From the NCBI GenBank assembly GCA_964409235.1, contig CAYPCN010000006.1:1-60897 (forward strand): DNA of 60,897 nucleotides, in the 5' to 3' direction. Of the stretch, positions 41,708 to 50,737 are shown piece after piece. This stretch comes from CAINFV01 sp964409235. GTDB taxonomy: Bacteria; Chlamydiota; Chlamydiia; Chlamydiales; FEN-1388. How positions within the stretch are numbered: the stretch's first letter is position 1; every line of letters begins with the position of its first letter. A model generated the notes under the pieces. The model did not search any database. It was not told the origin of the DNA and saw only the letters and a program-made list of their open reading frames with translations. A program made the position numbers and the translations under genes.

Positions 41708-42901
41708 TTATCGTCGTTGACGCACTGGCTTTTTAGCAGGTGGGCGCGGTTTGGACGGCCGAGCTGATTTTTTCTCAGCTCTTTTTTTCACCGGCGATTT
41801 TGAGAGTTTTTTCGCCGCCGCTTTACGAGGCTTTTTAGGGATCGTCTTGTTCTTCGGCACCGAAGGCCGCTGCACAGGCCGGGGCACCGGTCTTGAAGGC
41901 TCGGGCGCTTTCGGCACTGGCGCTTCATGTATCGAAGCCATCGGCCGCTCTTGTTTGAGTTTCGTTGCTTTCATGGAAACAGCATCTGCTGCTAACACCT
42001 CACCAAACGACCCCTCCCCTTCCTCGCGATTCCAATTTGAAGAAAGAGTTCGTAGCGCTGCTAATTTCTGGCTCAGCGTCTGAAGATCGAGATTGCTCTG
42101 CAACTGCTGCTTCCGATGGGCCAACAAATCTGCTTCAGAAGCGAACTTTCCTGAGAAAGTAAAGATCATCGACGACGAATGGTAGTCAGGAGCGAAGAGA
42201 AACGGCTTCATTGCCTTCGGAACAGACACATAGATATCCTGAGAAAACTGTGGCTCTGTCTCTACCTTAACCACTTGCTTAGGAGGGCGCCCTCGCTTTG
42301 GCCGAGGATTGAGAGCCTCATTGGAGTAATATGTGGCCGCTTTTCCGGCAAGCATCTTACGCGCTTGCATGATATCCTTGCCAACCTTTGGCGTGAACAT
42401 ATTCAGCTTCACTTTTTCGACGATCGACTTGGTCAGCTCAATATCTTCTTCAAAGACAAAATCGAAAGCATGGTTCCGCAACCACTCGATAATCCGAATC
42501 CTGAACCGCTCTTGGTAGTACTGCTGCCACTTCTCTAGTTCTGAATGATGATCATAGATAAATTCTAAGAAGTTTTCCCTTGCCTCTTTGGATTGGATGA
42601 TGTCTAAGAGCTTTTCTTTAGTATCGATGTCATAGACCTTTTCGTTGACGAAGCTTTCCATGAGCTTTTTAATCTCATAAAACGTCATCTTCGGAATGGG
42701 GATATACCGATCTCTGCTCTCTTCCAATTCTTTGAAGAGGTCATCGAGCTCTTCTTGCGATTTGTCGAGATCAACGTAGATCAGAAATCCTTCTAGCTTA
42801 TCCAGATAAAAATCCCGCTCATCATCTGACTTTGCAAATGCCTCCATTACCCGATGGCAACGAAGAATAATGGGATTCTGAGGAACTAATTTTGTCTTCA
42901 T
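41708..42901 (-). CDS. UPF0158 protein with AT-hook and histone H1-like basic tail
   Basis: 397 residues from ATG 42901 (MKTKLVPQNPIILRCHRVMEAFA). The frame opens further to 43126, but those residues look non-coding. Residues ~10-165 match the chlamydial UPF0158 family as I remember it (FYLDKLEGFLIYVDLDKSQEELDDL, RYIPIPKMTFYEIKKLM, FLEFIYDHHSELEKWQQYYQERFRIRIIEWLRNH). Near residue 200 is PKRGRPPK, an AT-hook core. The last ~60 residues are almost only Lys, Arg, Pro, Ala and Ser, like the chlamydial histone-like protein Hc2. This predicts a DNA-binding, perhaps nucleoid-associated, role. Not established experimentally as far as I know. Confidence 0.8.
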   Translation of the reverse strand: MKTKLVPQNPIILRCHRVMEAFAKSDDERDFYLDKLEGFLIYVDLDKSQEELDDLFKELEESRDRYIPIPKMTFYEIKKLMESFVNEKVYDIDTKEKLLDIIQSKEARENFLEFIYDHHSELEKWQQYYQERFRIRIIEWLRNHAFDFVFEEDIELTKSIVEKVKLNMFTPKVGKDIMQARKMLAGKAATYYSNEALNPRPKRGRPPKQVVKVETEPQFSQDIYVSVPKAMKPFLFAPDYHSSSMIFTFSGKFASEADLLAHRKQQLQSNLDLQTLSQKLAALRTLSSNWNREEGEGSFGEVLAADAVSMKATKLKQERPMASIHEAPVPKAPEPSRPVPRPVQRPSVPKNKTIPKKPRKAAAKKLSKSPVKKRAEKKSARPSKPRPPAKKPVRQRR

Positions 42902-43157
42902 CAAATTGACACCAAGCGTATGGTCCTTATCAGCTAGCATACCGGCCCTGCAAGAGAACATGCAACTGCAAAAGTCGCAACCGGCAACTCCCCCTAGCAG
43001 AAACTGTTGGCCGGCTTGAGCCAGGTACGATATGGGAATTTTTGGATCGAGTTGCACAAAAGCCAACGAAGCCCATATGCACTGACATATGTGTGAGATA
43101 GACAGAAATCGACGTGTACTGCACAATTAAAAAAAATTTGTACACAGGAGTTGTGCC

Positions 43158-44168
43158 GTGGAGCAGAAAATTGCCTTCTTTGACAGCAAACCCTATGACG
43201 TTGAGGCGTGTACCAAAGCTAATGAATCGCTTGGCTATTCCATCACCTATTTTGAGCCACAGCTCACTTTGGAAACAGCACCTCTCTCCCAAGGGTTCCC
43301 GGTCCTGTGCCTGTTCGTGCACGATATCGTAAATGCTCAGCTCGTCGATATATTGGCACAATACGGCGTGAAGCTCCTTGCCTTGCGCTCAAATGGGTAT
43401 AACCATATTGACCTTCGGGCTGCAAAAGGAAAAATCCGCGTGGTCCACGTGCCAAAATATTCCCCATACTCCGTTGCTGAATACACCATAGGCCTGATTC
43501 TGTGCCTGTACCGCAAACTCCATACCGTCTATACCCAAACGCGAAGCAATAACTTCTCTCTAAAAGGATTACAAGGGCAAGAGCTGCATGGCAAAACAGC
43601 AGGCGTCATTGGCAGCGGACAGATCGGAGCCATCGTCGTTCGCTTGCTGACCGCCTTTGGGATGAGAGTGCTCGTGTACGACGTCATGAAAAATGAATCG
43701 CTTATTGCAGAAACCAAATGTCAATACACGGACCTCAACACCCTGCTCAAGGAATCAGACGTCATCTCCCTCCACTGCCCTCTTATCCCAGAGAGCAAGC
43801 ACTTGATCAACAAGAACACCCTCGCCCTCATGAAAGACGGGGTTGTTCTCATTAATACCAGCCGAGGAGGCCTCATCAACACGTCGGATCTCATCGAAGG
43901 GATTAAATCAAAAAAAGTGGGAGCCGCAGGACTTGATGTATATGAAGAAGAAGAGCAGTTCTTCTACGAAGATTTCTCTCATTCATTCATCGATGACGAT
44001 CTGCTCGCTCGCCTAATGACATTCCCCAATGTCTTTGTCTCTTCACATCAAGCCTTCTTCACAGAAAAAGCCGTTCGAGATATCGCCCAGACGACACTTT
44101 CAAACATTACATGCTTTTTTGAGGGGCGTCCGTTAGAAAATGAAGTATGCGCTAAAGACTCTGGCTAG
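43158..44168 (+). CDS. D-lactate dehydrogenase-like 2-hydroxyacid dehydrogenase
   Basis: 336 residues. GTG start with AGGAG 7 nt upstream. NAD-binding GVIGSGQIGAIVVRLLTAFGMRVLVYD, signature LHCPLIPESKHLINKNTLALMKDGVVLINTSRGGLI, catalytic Arg in ALRSNGYNHID, and the Glu/His region ending VFVSSHQAFFTEKAV mark the D-lactate dehydrogenase branch. It would interconvert pyruvate and D-lactate with NADH. It ends overlapping the MFS gene convergently by 17 nt. Confidence 0.92.
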   Translation: MEQKIAFFDSKPYDVEACTKANESLGYSITYFEPQLTLETAPLSQGFPVLCLFVHDIVNAQLVDILAQYGVKLLALRSNGYNHIDLRAAKGKIRVVHVPKYSPYSVAEYTIGLILCLYRKLHTVYTQTRSNNFSLKGLQGQELHGKTAGVIGSGQIGAIVVRLLTAFGMRVLVYDVMKNESLIAETKCQYTDLNTLLKESDVISLHCPLIPESKHLINKNTLALMKDGVVLINTSRGGLINTSDLIEGIKSKKVGAAGLDVYEEEEQFFYEDFSHSFIDDDLLARLMTFPNVFVSSHQAFFTEKAVRDIAQTTLSNITCFFEGRPLENEVCAKDSG

Positions 44169-45387
44169 GTGCCGCCAATCGTTTTCCAAGTCGGGAGACC
44201 ATCAGACTCGCAATTAGCACTGTCAGCCCTCCAATCACCACCGGCATGAGGAGGTGAATCCCCAGAAATGGGCCTGAAATCACAGGCGCTATGCCAACCC
44301 CAAGGCATTCTGCAGAGCCATGAAGTCCCATCACCTTCCCACGATTGTCTGGCAACGCCATATCTGAGATGATCGTCGCTGCGACTGGAAAAAGGCAGGC
44401 AGCACTTGTATGCTGCACGGCAAACAGCCCCCAAAAGGCCTCCGGGCTATTCAGCACCAAGACAGCCCATATGCTCGAGGACAATACAAAGCTGGCCATG
44501 GCAAACACCTTGCGTGGCTGCCATCGTCGGAGCAGTCTGCTGACGAGAAAGCCACAGCTGATCACATACCATACAGCCCCGAAGGCAAAGTACATCCCCA
44601 CCTGACTCGTTGTCATGTGAAAATGAGCTACCCAAAAGACTGGGATCAGATCAATGTAAAACGACCAACCAAAACAGAACAAGAACGTGGCAAGCAACAT
44701 TGCTGCCAGCCCGGCGTCAATACTGAAAATATCTCTAGCTATCGAAGCAAGGGATTGCGGAGGCGACGCCTGACTTTCAGCCGACTTCGTCTCAGGAAGC
44801 CATGCATAGATCCATATCGCGTTGAGGAAGACGAGAGCACTCGCAACCAAAAATGGACGAGGTAGCCATTCGTCCCATAGCACGGTTTGTCCTGCCAGCA
44901 CACCTCCTAACAGAGGGCCAATGGAAAACCCTAACCCAAAGGCTGTTCCCATCAAGGAAAACCCCCTTCCCCTTTCTGTCGCATCACTAAGATCCGCGAT
45001 ACAAGCGTTCAATGCGGCATAGCTGGCTACATATACGCCCATGATAATGCGAGCGAGGACAAAACCGTATAACGACTCCCAGAAGAGGCTAAAGGCCGCT
45101 AACAACCACGCCATAGTGCCGATGCAAAGGCAGCCCAAAATGACAGGGCGACGCCCTATCTTGTCAGAGAGATTCCCGATAAAAGGAGAGAAAATCATCT
45201 GCGTAATCGGCGAGACCGACAACAACACCCCTAGCCACAATCCACGAATCGACTCTGATGTCTGAGGTGCAACGAAGTGCCATTTGGGATCAAAAAGGAG
45301 CGAAGATAATAGAGGATAGACGAGGCCAAAAGCAGCACTGTCGAGAAAGGCAACCAATAATAAAACAAAAAGAACGCGGCGAGACAC
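44152..45387 (-). CDS. MFS transporter (TetA/DHA1-like)
   Basis: 411 residues from GTG 45387. The open frame reaches 45618, but the added part is Arg-rich and overlaps waaC. About 12 transmembrane helices are visible. Motif A is PFIGNLSDKIGRRPVIL between helices 2 and 3, and GFSIGPLLGGVLAG is the helix-5 motif C typical of drug/H+ antiporters. The substrate is unknown. The start lacks a clear ribosome site. Confidence 0.85.
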   Translation of the reverse strand: MSRRVLFVLLLVAFLDSAAFGLVYPLLSSLLFDPKWHFVAPQTSESIRGLWLGVLLSVSPITQMIFSPFIGNLSDKIGRRPVILGCLCIGTMAWLLAAFSLFWESLYGFVLARIIMGVYVASYAALNACIADLSDATERGRGFSLMGTAFGLGFSIGPLLGGVLAGQTVLWDEWLPRPFLVASALVFLNAIWIYAWLPETKSAESQASPPQSLASIARDIFSIDAGLAAMLLATFLFCFGWSFYIDLIPVFWVAHFHMTTSQVGMYFAFGAVWYVISCGFLVSRLLRRWQPRKVFAMASFVLSSSIWAVLVLNSPEAFWGLFAVQHTSAACLFPVAATIISDMALPDNRGKVMGLHGSAECLGVGIAPVISGPFLGIHLLMPVVIGGLTVLIASLMVSRLGKRLAAPSQSL

Positions 45388-45472
45388 GGCTACAAACCAC
45401 AAAAAATACGTTATAATGGCAAAATTATGAACTATTGTTAACTTTATTTTCAAAAGAATTCTACAAGAGCCA

Positions 45473-46567
45473 TTAGTTCCCCAGAGAGGTCGAGGAGTGC
45501 GAGGGCGTCTCTCCCTCCGCCTGCCACGCTTCAATACGCGCAAACATGTCCTCTGGAGAGGCGGCCTTGAGACACTCCCCCGTGCGGCACGTTCGAAGGA
45601 AAGGGCACCGTCTATCAAAGGCTACGTTCATCGGGCAAGAGCCTTGAAAAAAGCTATGCCGCTGCCCTTGAGGGGCGTATTTCATCGCACTAGAAGGGCC
45701 GAAGAGGCCAAGAGTTGGGGTCGTCGTTGTCGCCGCTAGATGGAGAATAATCGAGTCCACCCCAAGCACAGCAGAGGCATGGGAAATCATGCGCTGCAGC
45801 AGAGGAAGGTCAGGACGATACAGCACGTGGCTGCACCGAGGGAACTCCTGGGCGATTGTTCCCACTTCTCGCAGTTCTTCTCCAGTACCAGCCACAAAGA
45901 CGAAGTAGGGAACATACGTGTTCCGGCACAGTCGCAGCACGTCGAGCAGTGTTTGTGTGCGACACGTTTTATTCGGCCATGCTGAGCCCACCGTCACAAA
46001 CCAAACAGGGGTCGATACAGGCCATCGAGATAGCTCCATGCGCAGAAAATGCTCCTGAGGGGCTGTCAAGCGCAGCTGAAGAGGAGATGCTGCAAAAGGC
46101 TCATCATCGTGAAAATACTGCCGTACCAGATAGAGATACTCCTCACCTATTGGGAGCCCGGCAGGAGGGTTATAGCGCATCGATGTTGCCCAGATATTAG
46201 GCCATTCAGCAGCGGTCGCACGTCCATACCCAACCTTCGAAGGAGATCGCGCCCACCGCGTCACAAAGGAAGACTTGATATTCCCCTGAAGATCAAACAC
46301 ACAGTCCCAACAGTGTTCGCGGATCTGAGAGCGCTGACGGCGCAACTCCCTGAGCATAACTAAAGAAAAAACATGCGAACGCAGTTCTGCTGTATCGATT
46401 TCAATGACCATGTCGACGAGAGGATGTGCTCGCACAAGCGGAGCTGCCGCCTGCTCCACAACCCAGCCAACATGACTGACGCCCTGTCGAGACTTGAGGT
46501 ACTCCACAACAGGAAACGTATGTACCACATCGCCAAGAGACGAAGTCTTCACAATCAAAGCACGCAT
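45473..46567 (-). CDS. Lipopolysaccharide heptosyltransferase family (GT9) protein
   Basis: 364 residues: MRALIVKTSSLGDVVHTFPVVEYL is the GT9 N-terminus, CVFDLQGNIKSSFVTRWA and the donor block VTVGSAWPNKTCRTQTL, then LGVDSIILHLAATTTTPTLGLFGPSS, are classic for WaaC/WaaF. It would add heptose to the lipid A-Kdo core. The best match by eye is heptosyltransferase I (waaC), but subtype is uncertain. It overlaps the pseudouridine synthase gene by 13 nt. Confidence 0.85.
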   Translation of the reverse strand: MRALIVKTSSLGDVVHTFPVVEYLKSRQGVSHVGWVVEQAAAPLVRAHPLVDMVIEIDTAELRSHVFSLVMLRELRRQRSQIREHCWDCVFDLQGNIKSSFVTRWARSPSKVGYGRATAAEWPNIWATSMRYNPPAGLPIGEEYLYLVRQYFHDDEPFAASPLQLRLTAPQEHFLRMELSRWPVSTPVWFVTVGSAWPNKTCRTQTLLDVLRLCRNTYVPYFVFVAGTGEELREVGTIAQEFPRCSHVLYRPDLPLLQRMISHASAVLGVDSIILHLAATTTTPTLGLFGPSSAMKYAPQGQRHSFFQGSCPMNVAFDRRCPFLRTCRTGECLKAASPEDMFARIEAWQAEGETPSHSSTSLGN

Positions 46568-47448
46568 AGCCGGCTCTCCACGTCATTTCCAAACAGCGTC
46601 CTCATCGCAGAGATCATATCCTCTGGCACCGGTGCCTCCCACGATTTTTCTTCTCCAAGGAGAGGATGGGGCATCGTCAGCTTCCACGCATGGAGCAAAT
46701 GCCGTTCTGGCCGTAGAGCACAGCGAAATTGGTCGGCATAGTGGTAGTCACCAAGAATCGGCGAGCCAAGAGCGGCCATATGAACGCGAAGCTGGTGCGT
46801 GCGCCCCGTCATCGGTAACAGATGAACCAGCGAAGCATTATGCTTCGCCGCTATGAGGGCAAACTCGGTATAGGCAGATTTTCCAGATTGGCCCTTGGCA
46901 ATTCCCCAGTAGACTCCCCCATGGCACCGCTTTTTCAGCTCAAGCGACCATTGGATGACCCCATGCGGAGCGCGGAGCGTACCATCCACAATCGCAAGGT
47001 ACTCTTTCTTGATGGATCTCTCACGAAATAGCAGTTCGAGAAAGGTGGCCATAGTTTGATCTTTCGCCACAACGAGCAACCCCGACGTTTCCTTGTCCAG
47101 GCGATGCACGAGATAACAAACTCTCTTCGTCGCTCGCTGAATGATGTCTTGCGCGACCGTCATGCCTGAAGGTTTATTGATGACAAACATCCATGGGTCT
47201 TCATAGACAACGGTCACGTCACGGCATCGCCTCGTCGACACCGCAGGGACGACCTCAATCCAATCGCCCGCAGATACAATGACAGAGGCGAACTTCCGAA
47301 TCCGCCCATTGACAGAGCACCGACCCGATTCCAACAGACGGCGGGCTTGCTTGAGCGACGAAAGATGAAGCGCTGTATGCCTGACGAGGATTTCAGGCAA
47401 CCGAGCACCGGACTCTTCGTCCGACGCTCTCCACCGCTCTACAGGCAT
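46555..47448 (-). CDS. RluA/RluD-family 23S rRNA pseudouridine synthase
   Basis: 297 residues from ATG 47448 with AAGGGG 8 nt upstream (the longer frame would run into pheS). An S4 RNA-binding domain (KQARRLLESGRCSVNGRIRKFASVIVSAGDWIEV) precedes the catalytic domain with VHRLDKETSGLLVVAKD (catalytic Asp) and GRTHQLRVHMAALGSPILGDYHY. It isomerises uridines in rRNA; which site cannot be told. It follows pheS by ~20 nt. Confidence 0.92.
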   Translation of the reverse strand: MPVERWRASDEESGARLPEILVRHTALHLSSLKQARRLLESGRCSVNGRIRKFASVIVSAGDWIEVVPAVSTRRCRDVTVVYEDPWMFVINKPSGMTVAQDIIQRATKRVCYLVHRLDKETSGLLVVAKDQTMATFLELLFRERSIKKEYLAIVDGTLRAPHGVIQWSLELKKRCHGGVYWGIAKGQSGKSAYTEFALIAAKHNASLVHLLPMTGRTHQLRVHMAALGSPILGDYHYADQFRCALRPERHLLHAWKLTMPHPLLGEEKSWEAPVPEDMISAMRTLFGNDVESRLCVL

Positions 47449-47467
47449 ACGGCTTGCCCCTTGCGTA

Positions 47468-48487
47468 TCATACTCCGTGAAACTGTCGCAGAAACCGCAC
47501 ATCATTCTCTGAAAAGAGACGGATGTCTTTGATGCTATGCCGTAGCATGATCAACCGTTCTACACCCATTCCCCAGGCGTAGCCCTGATATTTTTCAGGA
47601 TCTATCCCTACATTTCGAAGGACTTGGGGATGGACCATGCCAGCACCACAGATCTCCAGCCATCCAGAGTACTTACACAACTGACAGCCCTTCCCATTAC
47701 AGACAAGGCAGGAAGCGTCGCACTCAGTGCCAGGCTCGACAAACGGAAAATAGCTCGGCCGAAAACGAACTTCGAGATCATCGCGGCGGAAGAGGCGCTG
47801 GACGAACTCTCGGAACGTCCAGAACAAGTCCTGCATCGTCACGCCCTGGTCCACATACAACGCATCAACCTGATGAAAAAAGCAGTGGGAACGAGCGCTC
47901 ACTTCCTCATTGCGGAAGCACCGACCAGGGCAGGCTATGCGAACAGGCGGAGCAATTTTCTCCATGATACGCCCTTGCACATTGGTCGTATGCGTCCGCA
48001 GCACAATACCAGGCTCTACGTAAAACGTGTCTTGCATGTCCTTTGCCGGATGGTCGGGGGCAAAGTTCAGCACCTCGAAATTGTAGTACTCGGATTCAAT
48101 TTGTGGCCCATTCTGCACAGAGAAGCCAAGATCTTTTAAAATCCGCAAAATCTCGTCAATCGTCGTCGGAATAGGGTGCTTCGAACCTAAAAAACGACGG
48201 CGTCCGGGCAGCGTGGCATCAATTCTCTCCCCTGCCATCTGCATCTCCCGCTCTTGCTCAACAATGCGGCTCAAAAATTGCGCGATCTTTCCCTCAATAT
48301 ACTCTTTCAGCGCGTTCACTTTTGCGCCTACAGACGGCCGCTCTTCTGCTGGAACTTCTCGTAACCGACGCATCTCATTCTGAATGATGCCCTTTCTGCC
48401 AAGATACTGAAGCCTCAGCTCTTCCACATCTTTCGCCGTCTTGCACTCTAACAGTGCATGTTCGAACTGCTGCTGGAGATCCTTCAT
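47468..48487 (-). CDS. pheS: Phenylalanyl-tRNA synthetase alpha subunit
   Basis: 339 residues. The N-terminal tRNA-binding coiled coil (VEELRLQYLGRKGIIQNEMRRL) is followed by the class II core: HPIPTTIDEILRIL, FNFAPDHPAKDMQDTFYV-type motif, RCFRNEEVSARSHCFFHQVDALYVD (motif 2) and AWGMGVERLIMLRH (motif 3). A four-Cys insertion (CDASCLVCNGKGCQLC) is as in other long PheS. pheT is not adjacent. It overlaps the upstream paralogue-like gene by 4 nt. Confidence 0.96.
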   Translation of the reverse strand: MKDLQQQFEHALLECKTAKDVEELRLQYLGRKGIIQNEMRRLREVPAEERPSVGAKVNALKEYIEGKIAQFLSRIVEQEREMQMAGERIDATLPGRRRFLGSKHPIPTTIDEILRILKDLGFSVQNGPQIESEYYNFEVLNFAPDHPAKDMQDTFYVEPGIVLRTHTTNVQGRIMEKIAPPVRIACPGRCFRNEEVSARSHCFFHQVDALYVDQGVTMQDLFWTFREFVQRLFRRDDLEVRFRPSYFPFVEPGTECDASCLVCNGKGCQLCKYSGWLEICGAGMVHPQVLRNVGIDPEKYQGYAWGMGVERLIMLRHSIKDIRLFSENDVRFLRQFHGV

Positions 48488-49338
48488 AACGTCAGATTTT
48501 TGTCTTCAGTGGTATGGTGTGAAAAAAATGACTGCACAGCCTCTCGGAAACGGCAAAGCTCTTCGATGTGCTGTTCCCTAGCTTTGCCTGTCTTGTGCTC
48601 CGCCGTTCGTAGTTCTGTGGAGTATACACCTTCCTCGCCAATATATCGCTGTTGTAAAGCGCGAATATCGTCGTCAGATTGCAGAGATTTCAGCTCTCGT
48701 TCGAACCGGTACAGCAACTTCCTCACCTCAGGCACCGTCCACGTCGCCACTTTTGCCGAATATTCTATCGCAAACAGACCATAGGTAATATACGACTTCA
48801 AACTGAGGAGCTCTGTTCCAACAGCCACCTGCTCCTTTTGATCAAGAGCTCTGAGGTTCTCAAACTCTTGCGCAATCACCCCTCGTAAAGAGAGGTATTT
48901 CTCGCGAAGCCCTTCTACGTCGAGCATCGTCTGACAACCAGCAGCTTCACCGTCGAATTTTTCTTTGATCTTTTGCACCAACGGCTTCATAAAGGCCTGT
49001 TCATGCACCCACAACCTCATGCCCGGATTTTTCCACCATGCTTCAACGATCTCTTCAGGATAATCGTTCAAGAAGAAGGAGATGAATACAAAGCAAGAAA
49101 ACGTATAGAGCTCAAAAGCAACGGCCATCACTTCGTGAAACTCGACATTCTTTCCTTGCCATTCCTCAAGTTTCTTATCAACGAGTCCTGCTGGCGCGAA
49201 GAAACGCCGGAACAGAGCCGCTCCTTCCTCTGGCGACTGCGTTTGAGCAAACTCCTCATAGAATAGATTGTGGAGCTCTACGACATCGGGGTGCGTCCAA
49301 GGAACGGCACGCGCTTCTTCTTGTATCTCAGCATTCAT
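48484..49338 (-). CDS. Unknown protein with two degenerate PheS-type coiled-coil repeats, translationally coupled to pheS
   Basis: 284 residues from ATG 49338 (AAGGAG upstream; a TTG at 49377 is also open). Residues ~115-165 (LREKYLSLRGVIAQEFENLR...VGTELLSLKSYI) align by eye with the PheS N-terminal coiled coil (LRLQYLGRKGIIQNEMRRLR...VGAKVNALKEYI). A second, weaker copy occupies ~215-270 (IRALQQRYIGEEGVYSTELR). The N-terminal ~110 residues are helical and unrecognised. There is no catalytic PheS core. It sits between rplT and pheS, with a 4-nt overlap into pheS. It might bind tRNA-Phe or PheS; that is inference. Confidence 0.75.
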   Translation of the reverse strand: MNAEIQEEARAVPWTHPDVVELHNLFYEEFAQTQSPEEGAALFRRFFAPAGLVDKKLEEWQGKNVEFHEVMAVAFELYTFSCFVFISFFLNDYPEEIVEAWWKNPGMRLWVHEQAFMKPLVQKIKEKFDGEAAGCQTMLDVEGLREKYLSLRGVIAQEFENLRALDQKEQVAVGTELLSLKSYITYGLFAIEYSAKVATWTVPEVRKLLYRFERELKSLQSDDDIRALQQRYIGEEGVYSTELRTAEHKTGKAREQHIEELCRFREAVQSFFSHHTTEDKNLTL

Positions 49339-49413
49339 CTTCAAGTGGCTCCTTGATTCGTACGATTTCGACTCCAAAGCGAACGTGAGAGAAGAAGAAG
49401 ACAGTGTACATAC

Positions 49414-49776
49414 TTACACTGTCACAACATGCGGTTTGATCTGATCGACAACAGAGGAAAACCCTTGAGGGTCGTGAATAGCCATTTCAGAGAGCATCTT
49501 TCGATTAAGGCGGCATCCTGCTTTGGTAAGGCCGTCGATCAAAGCGCTGTACGACAGGCCGTTCATTTTCGCAGCAACACTCAATCTCGTGATCCAAAGA
49601 CTTCGAAATTCGCGTTTCCGAAGCTTCCTATGCCTGTAGTTGTCTGACAAGGCTTTCGCCACCGCGTCGGTCGTAAGCCGTAGGTGGTTCTTCCTGTCTC
49701 CCCAGAACCCCTTCGCACATTTCATCAATCGCTTTCTACGCCTGTGAGACGCCACGGCGTTTGTTGCTCTAACCAT
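49414..49776 (-). CDS. rplT: 50S ribosomal protein L20
   Basis: 120 residues: MVRATNAVASHRRRKRLMKCAKGFWGDRKNHLRLTTDAV, then NYRHRKLRKREFRSLWITRLSVAAKMNGLSYS, fully typical. L20 is also the autogenous repressor of the infC-rpmI-rplT operon in many bacteria. It follows rpmI by 21 nt. Confidence 0.97.
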   Translation of the reverse strand: MVRATNAVASHRRRKRLMKCAKGFWGDRKNHLRLTTDAVAKALSDNYRHRKLRKREFRSLWITRLSVAAKMNGLSYSALIDGLTKAGCRLNRKMLSEMAIHDPQGFSSVVDQIKPHVVTV

Positions 49777-49797
49777 ATCGTAATCTCCCTCGCATCC

Positions 49798-49992
49798 CTA
49801 TACTCCCATGAGAAGAGAGTATGCTTTTTCATGAGCTCGATCGACCATCGCCGGTCGTCTCATTTGACGTTTCTCTTTTGCGCTCTTCCCGGAAAGCAAG
49901 TGACGCCTCCCTGGATTGTTTCGTTTCAATTTCCCTGTTCCCGTCACTCGAAATCGCGCTTTGACGGCCTTTACAGTCTTCATTTTTGGCAC
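49798..49992 (-). CDS. rpmI: 50S ribosomal protein L35
   Basis: 64 residues read from GTG 49992 (VPKMKTVKAVKARFRVTGTGKL), the exact family start, with AAAGGAG 11 nt upstream. The frame continues to 50034, but the family never has those residues. It is between infC and rplT as usual. Confidence 0.95.
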   Translation of the reverse strand: MPKMKTVKAVKARFRVTGTGKLKRNNPGRRHLLSGKSAKEKRQMRRPAMVDRAHEKAYSLLMGV

Positions 49993-50052
49993 GGCGTCAC
50001 CAACTCCTTTGCATCCTTGAACTGCTGATCTCAATATTGTGTCGAATGGACT

Positions 50053-50571
50053 CTATGAAGCGGGCTTTTTCTTTTTCCCACACGGAGCAAGAACCAACCC
50101 CAAGAGCTTTCCTAACAACTTCGGCATCGCCTCAATCATCGAAATATCTTCTAATTCCTGAATGACTCGCAACATCAACTTCTCACCCACTTCGGGATGC
50201 GTAATCTCCCTCCCACGAAATTGGCAAGAAATCTTCACCTTGTTGCCCTTTTCAAGGAATTCGCGCGCCTGACGAAGTTTGACCATCAAGTCATGCTCAG
50301 AAATATTCGGACTAATCTTCACTTCTTTGAGTTTGACCTGATGCTGCGCTTTCCGACTTTCACGCTCACGTTTTGTCTGATCGTAGCGGAATTTCCCATA
50401 GTCTATAATTTTGCACACAGGAGGGACAGACGTAGCGACAACCTCAACGAGGTCAAGCCCTGCCTCACGAGCCAACGTCATAGCTTCATGATGGGTAAGG
50501 ACTCCAAGCTGCTCCCCCTCTTCATTAATGACACGTACGCGTGGAGCTCGAATCTCGTGGTTAACTCTCAA
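50053..50571 (-). CDS. infC: Translation initiation factor IF-3
   Basis: 172 residues: VNHEIRAPRVRVINEEGEQLGVL, DLVEVVATSVPPVCKIIDYGKFRYDQTKRE and VKISPNISEHDLMVKLRQAREFLEKGNKVKISCQFRGREITHPE. An in-frame stop immediately precedes the TTG start at 50571, so TTG is the only plausible start. infC often uses a rare start codon (AUU in E. coli) for autocontrol; here it is UUG, preceded by AGAGGG 9 nt upstream. The basic tail GKKKKPAS is complete. Confidence 0.96.
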   Translation of the reverse strand: MRVNHEIRAPRVRVINEEGEQLGVLTHHEAMTLAREAGLDLVEVVATSVPPVCKIIDYGKFRYDQTKRERESRKAQHQVKLKEVKISPNISEHDLMVKLRQAREFLEKGNKVKISCQFRGREITHPEVGEKLMLRVIQELEDISMIEAMPKLLGKLLGLVLAPCGKKKKPAS

Positions 50572-50621
50572 TCAATTGTTCCCTCTGCTCTACGTTGCAA
50601 ATGAGTCTTTTCATACACCAC

Positions 50622-50695
50622 TGGGGTATGGCTGGCTCGAACAGCCGACCTCCACGATGTCAACGTGGCGCTCTAACCAACTGAGCTAATACCCC
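50622..50695 (-). tRNA. tRNA-Val (anticodon GAC)
   Basis: The 74-nt cloverleaf on the minus strand has acceptor GGGGTAT/ATACCCC, D-arm GCTC...GAGC, anticodon arm CCACG-TTGACAT-CGTGG (anticodon GAC), and T-arm GGCTG-TTCGAGC-CAGCC. CCA is not encoded. It lies 50 nt upstream of infC. Confidence 0.96.
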
Positions 50696-50737
50696 AGAAA
50701 GTGGCACCAGTATACTAGTGGAGGAAAATGTCAACAA

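Noticed and set aside
42902..43126. 75-codon N-terminal extension of the UPF0158 gene with several Cys
   Set aside because: Tempting as a Cys-rich membrane leader, but it lies in the divergent promoter region opposite the dehydrogenase and does not fit the family start.
45388..45618. Arg-rich 77-codon extension of the MFS gene
   Set aside because: It overlaps waaC on the same strand and precedes a normal first transmembrane helix; likely chance open frame.
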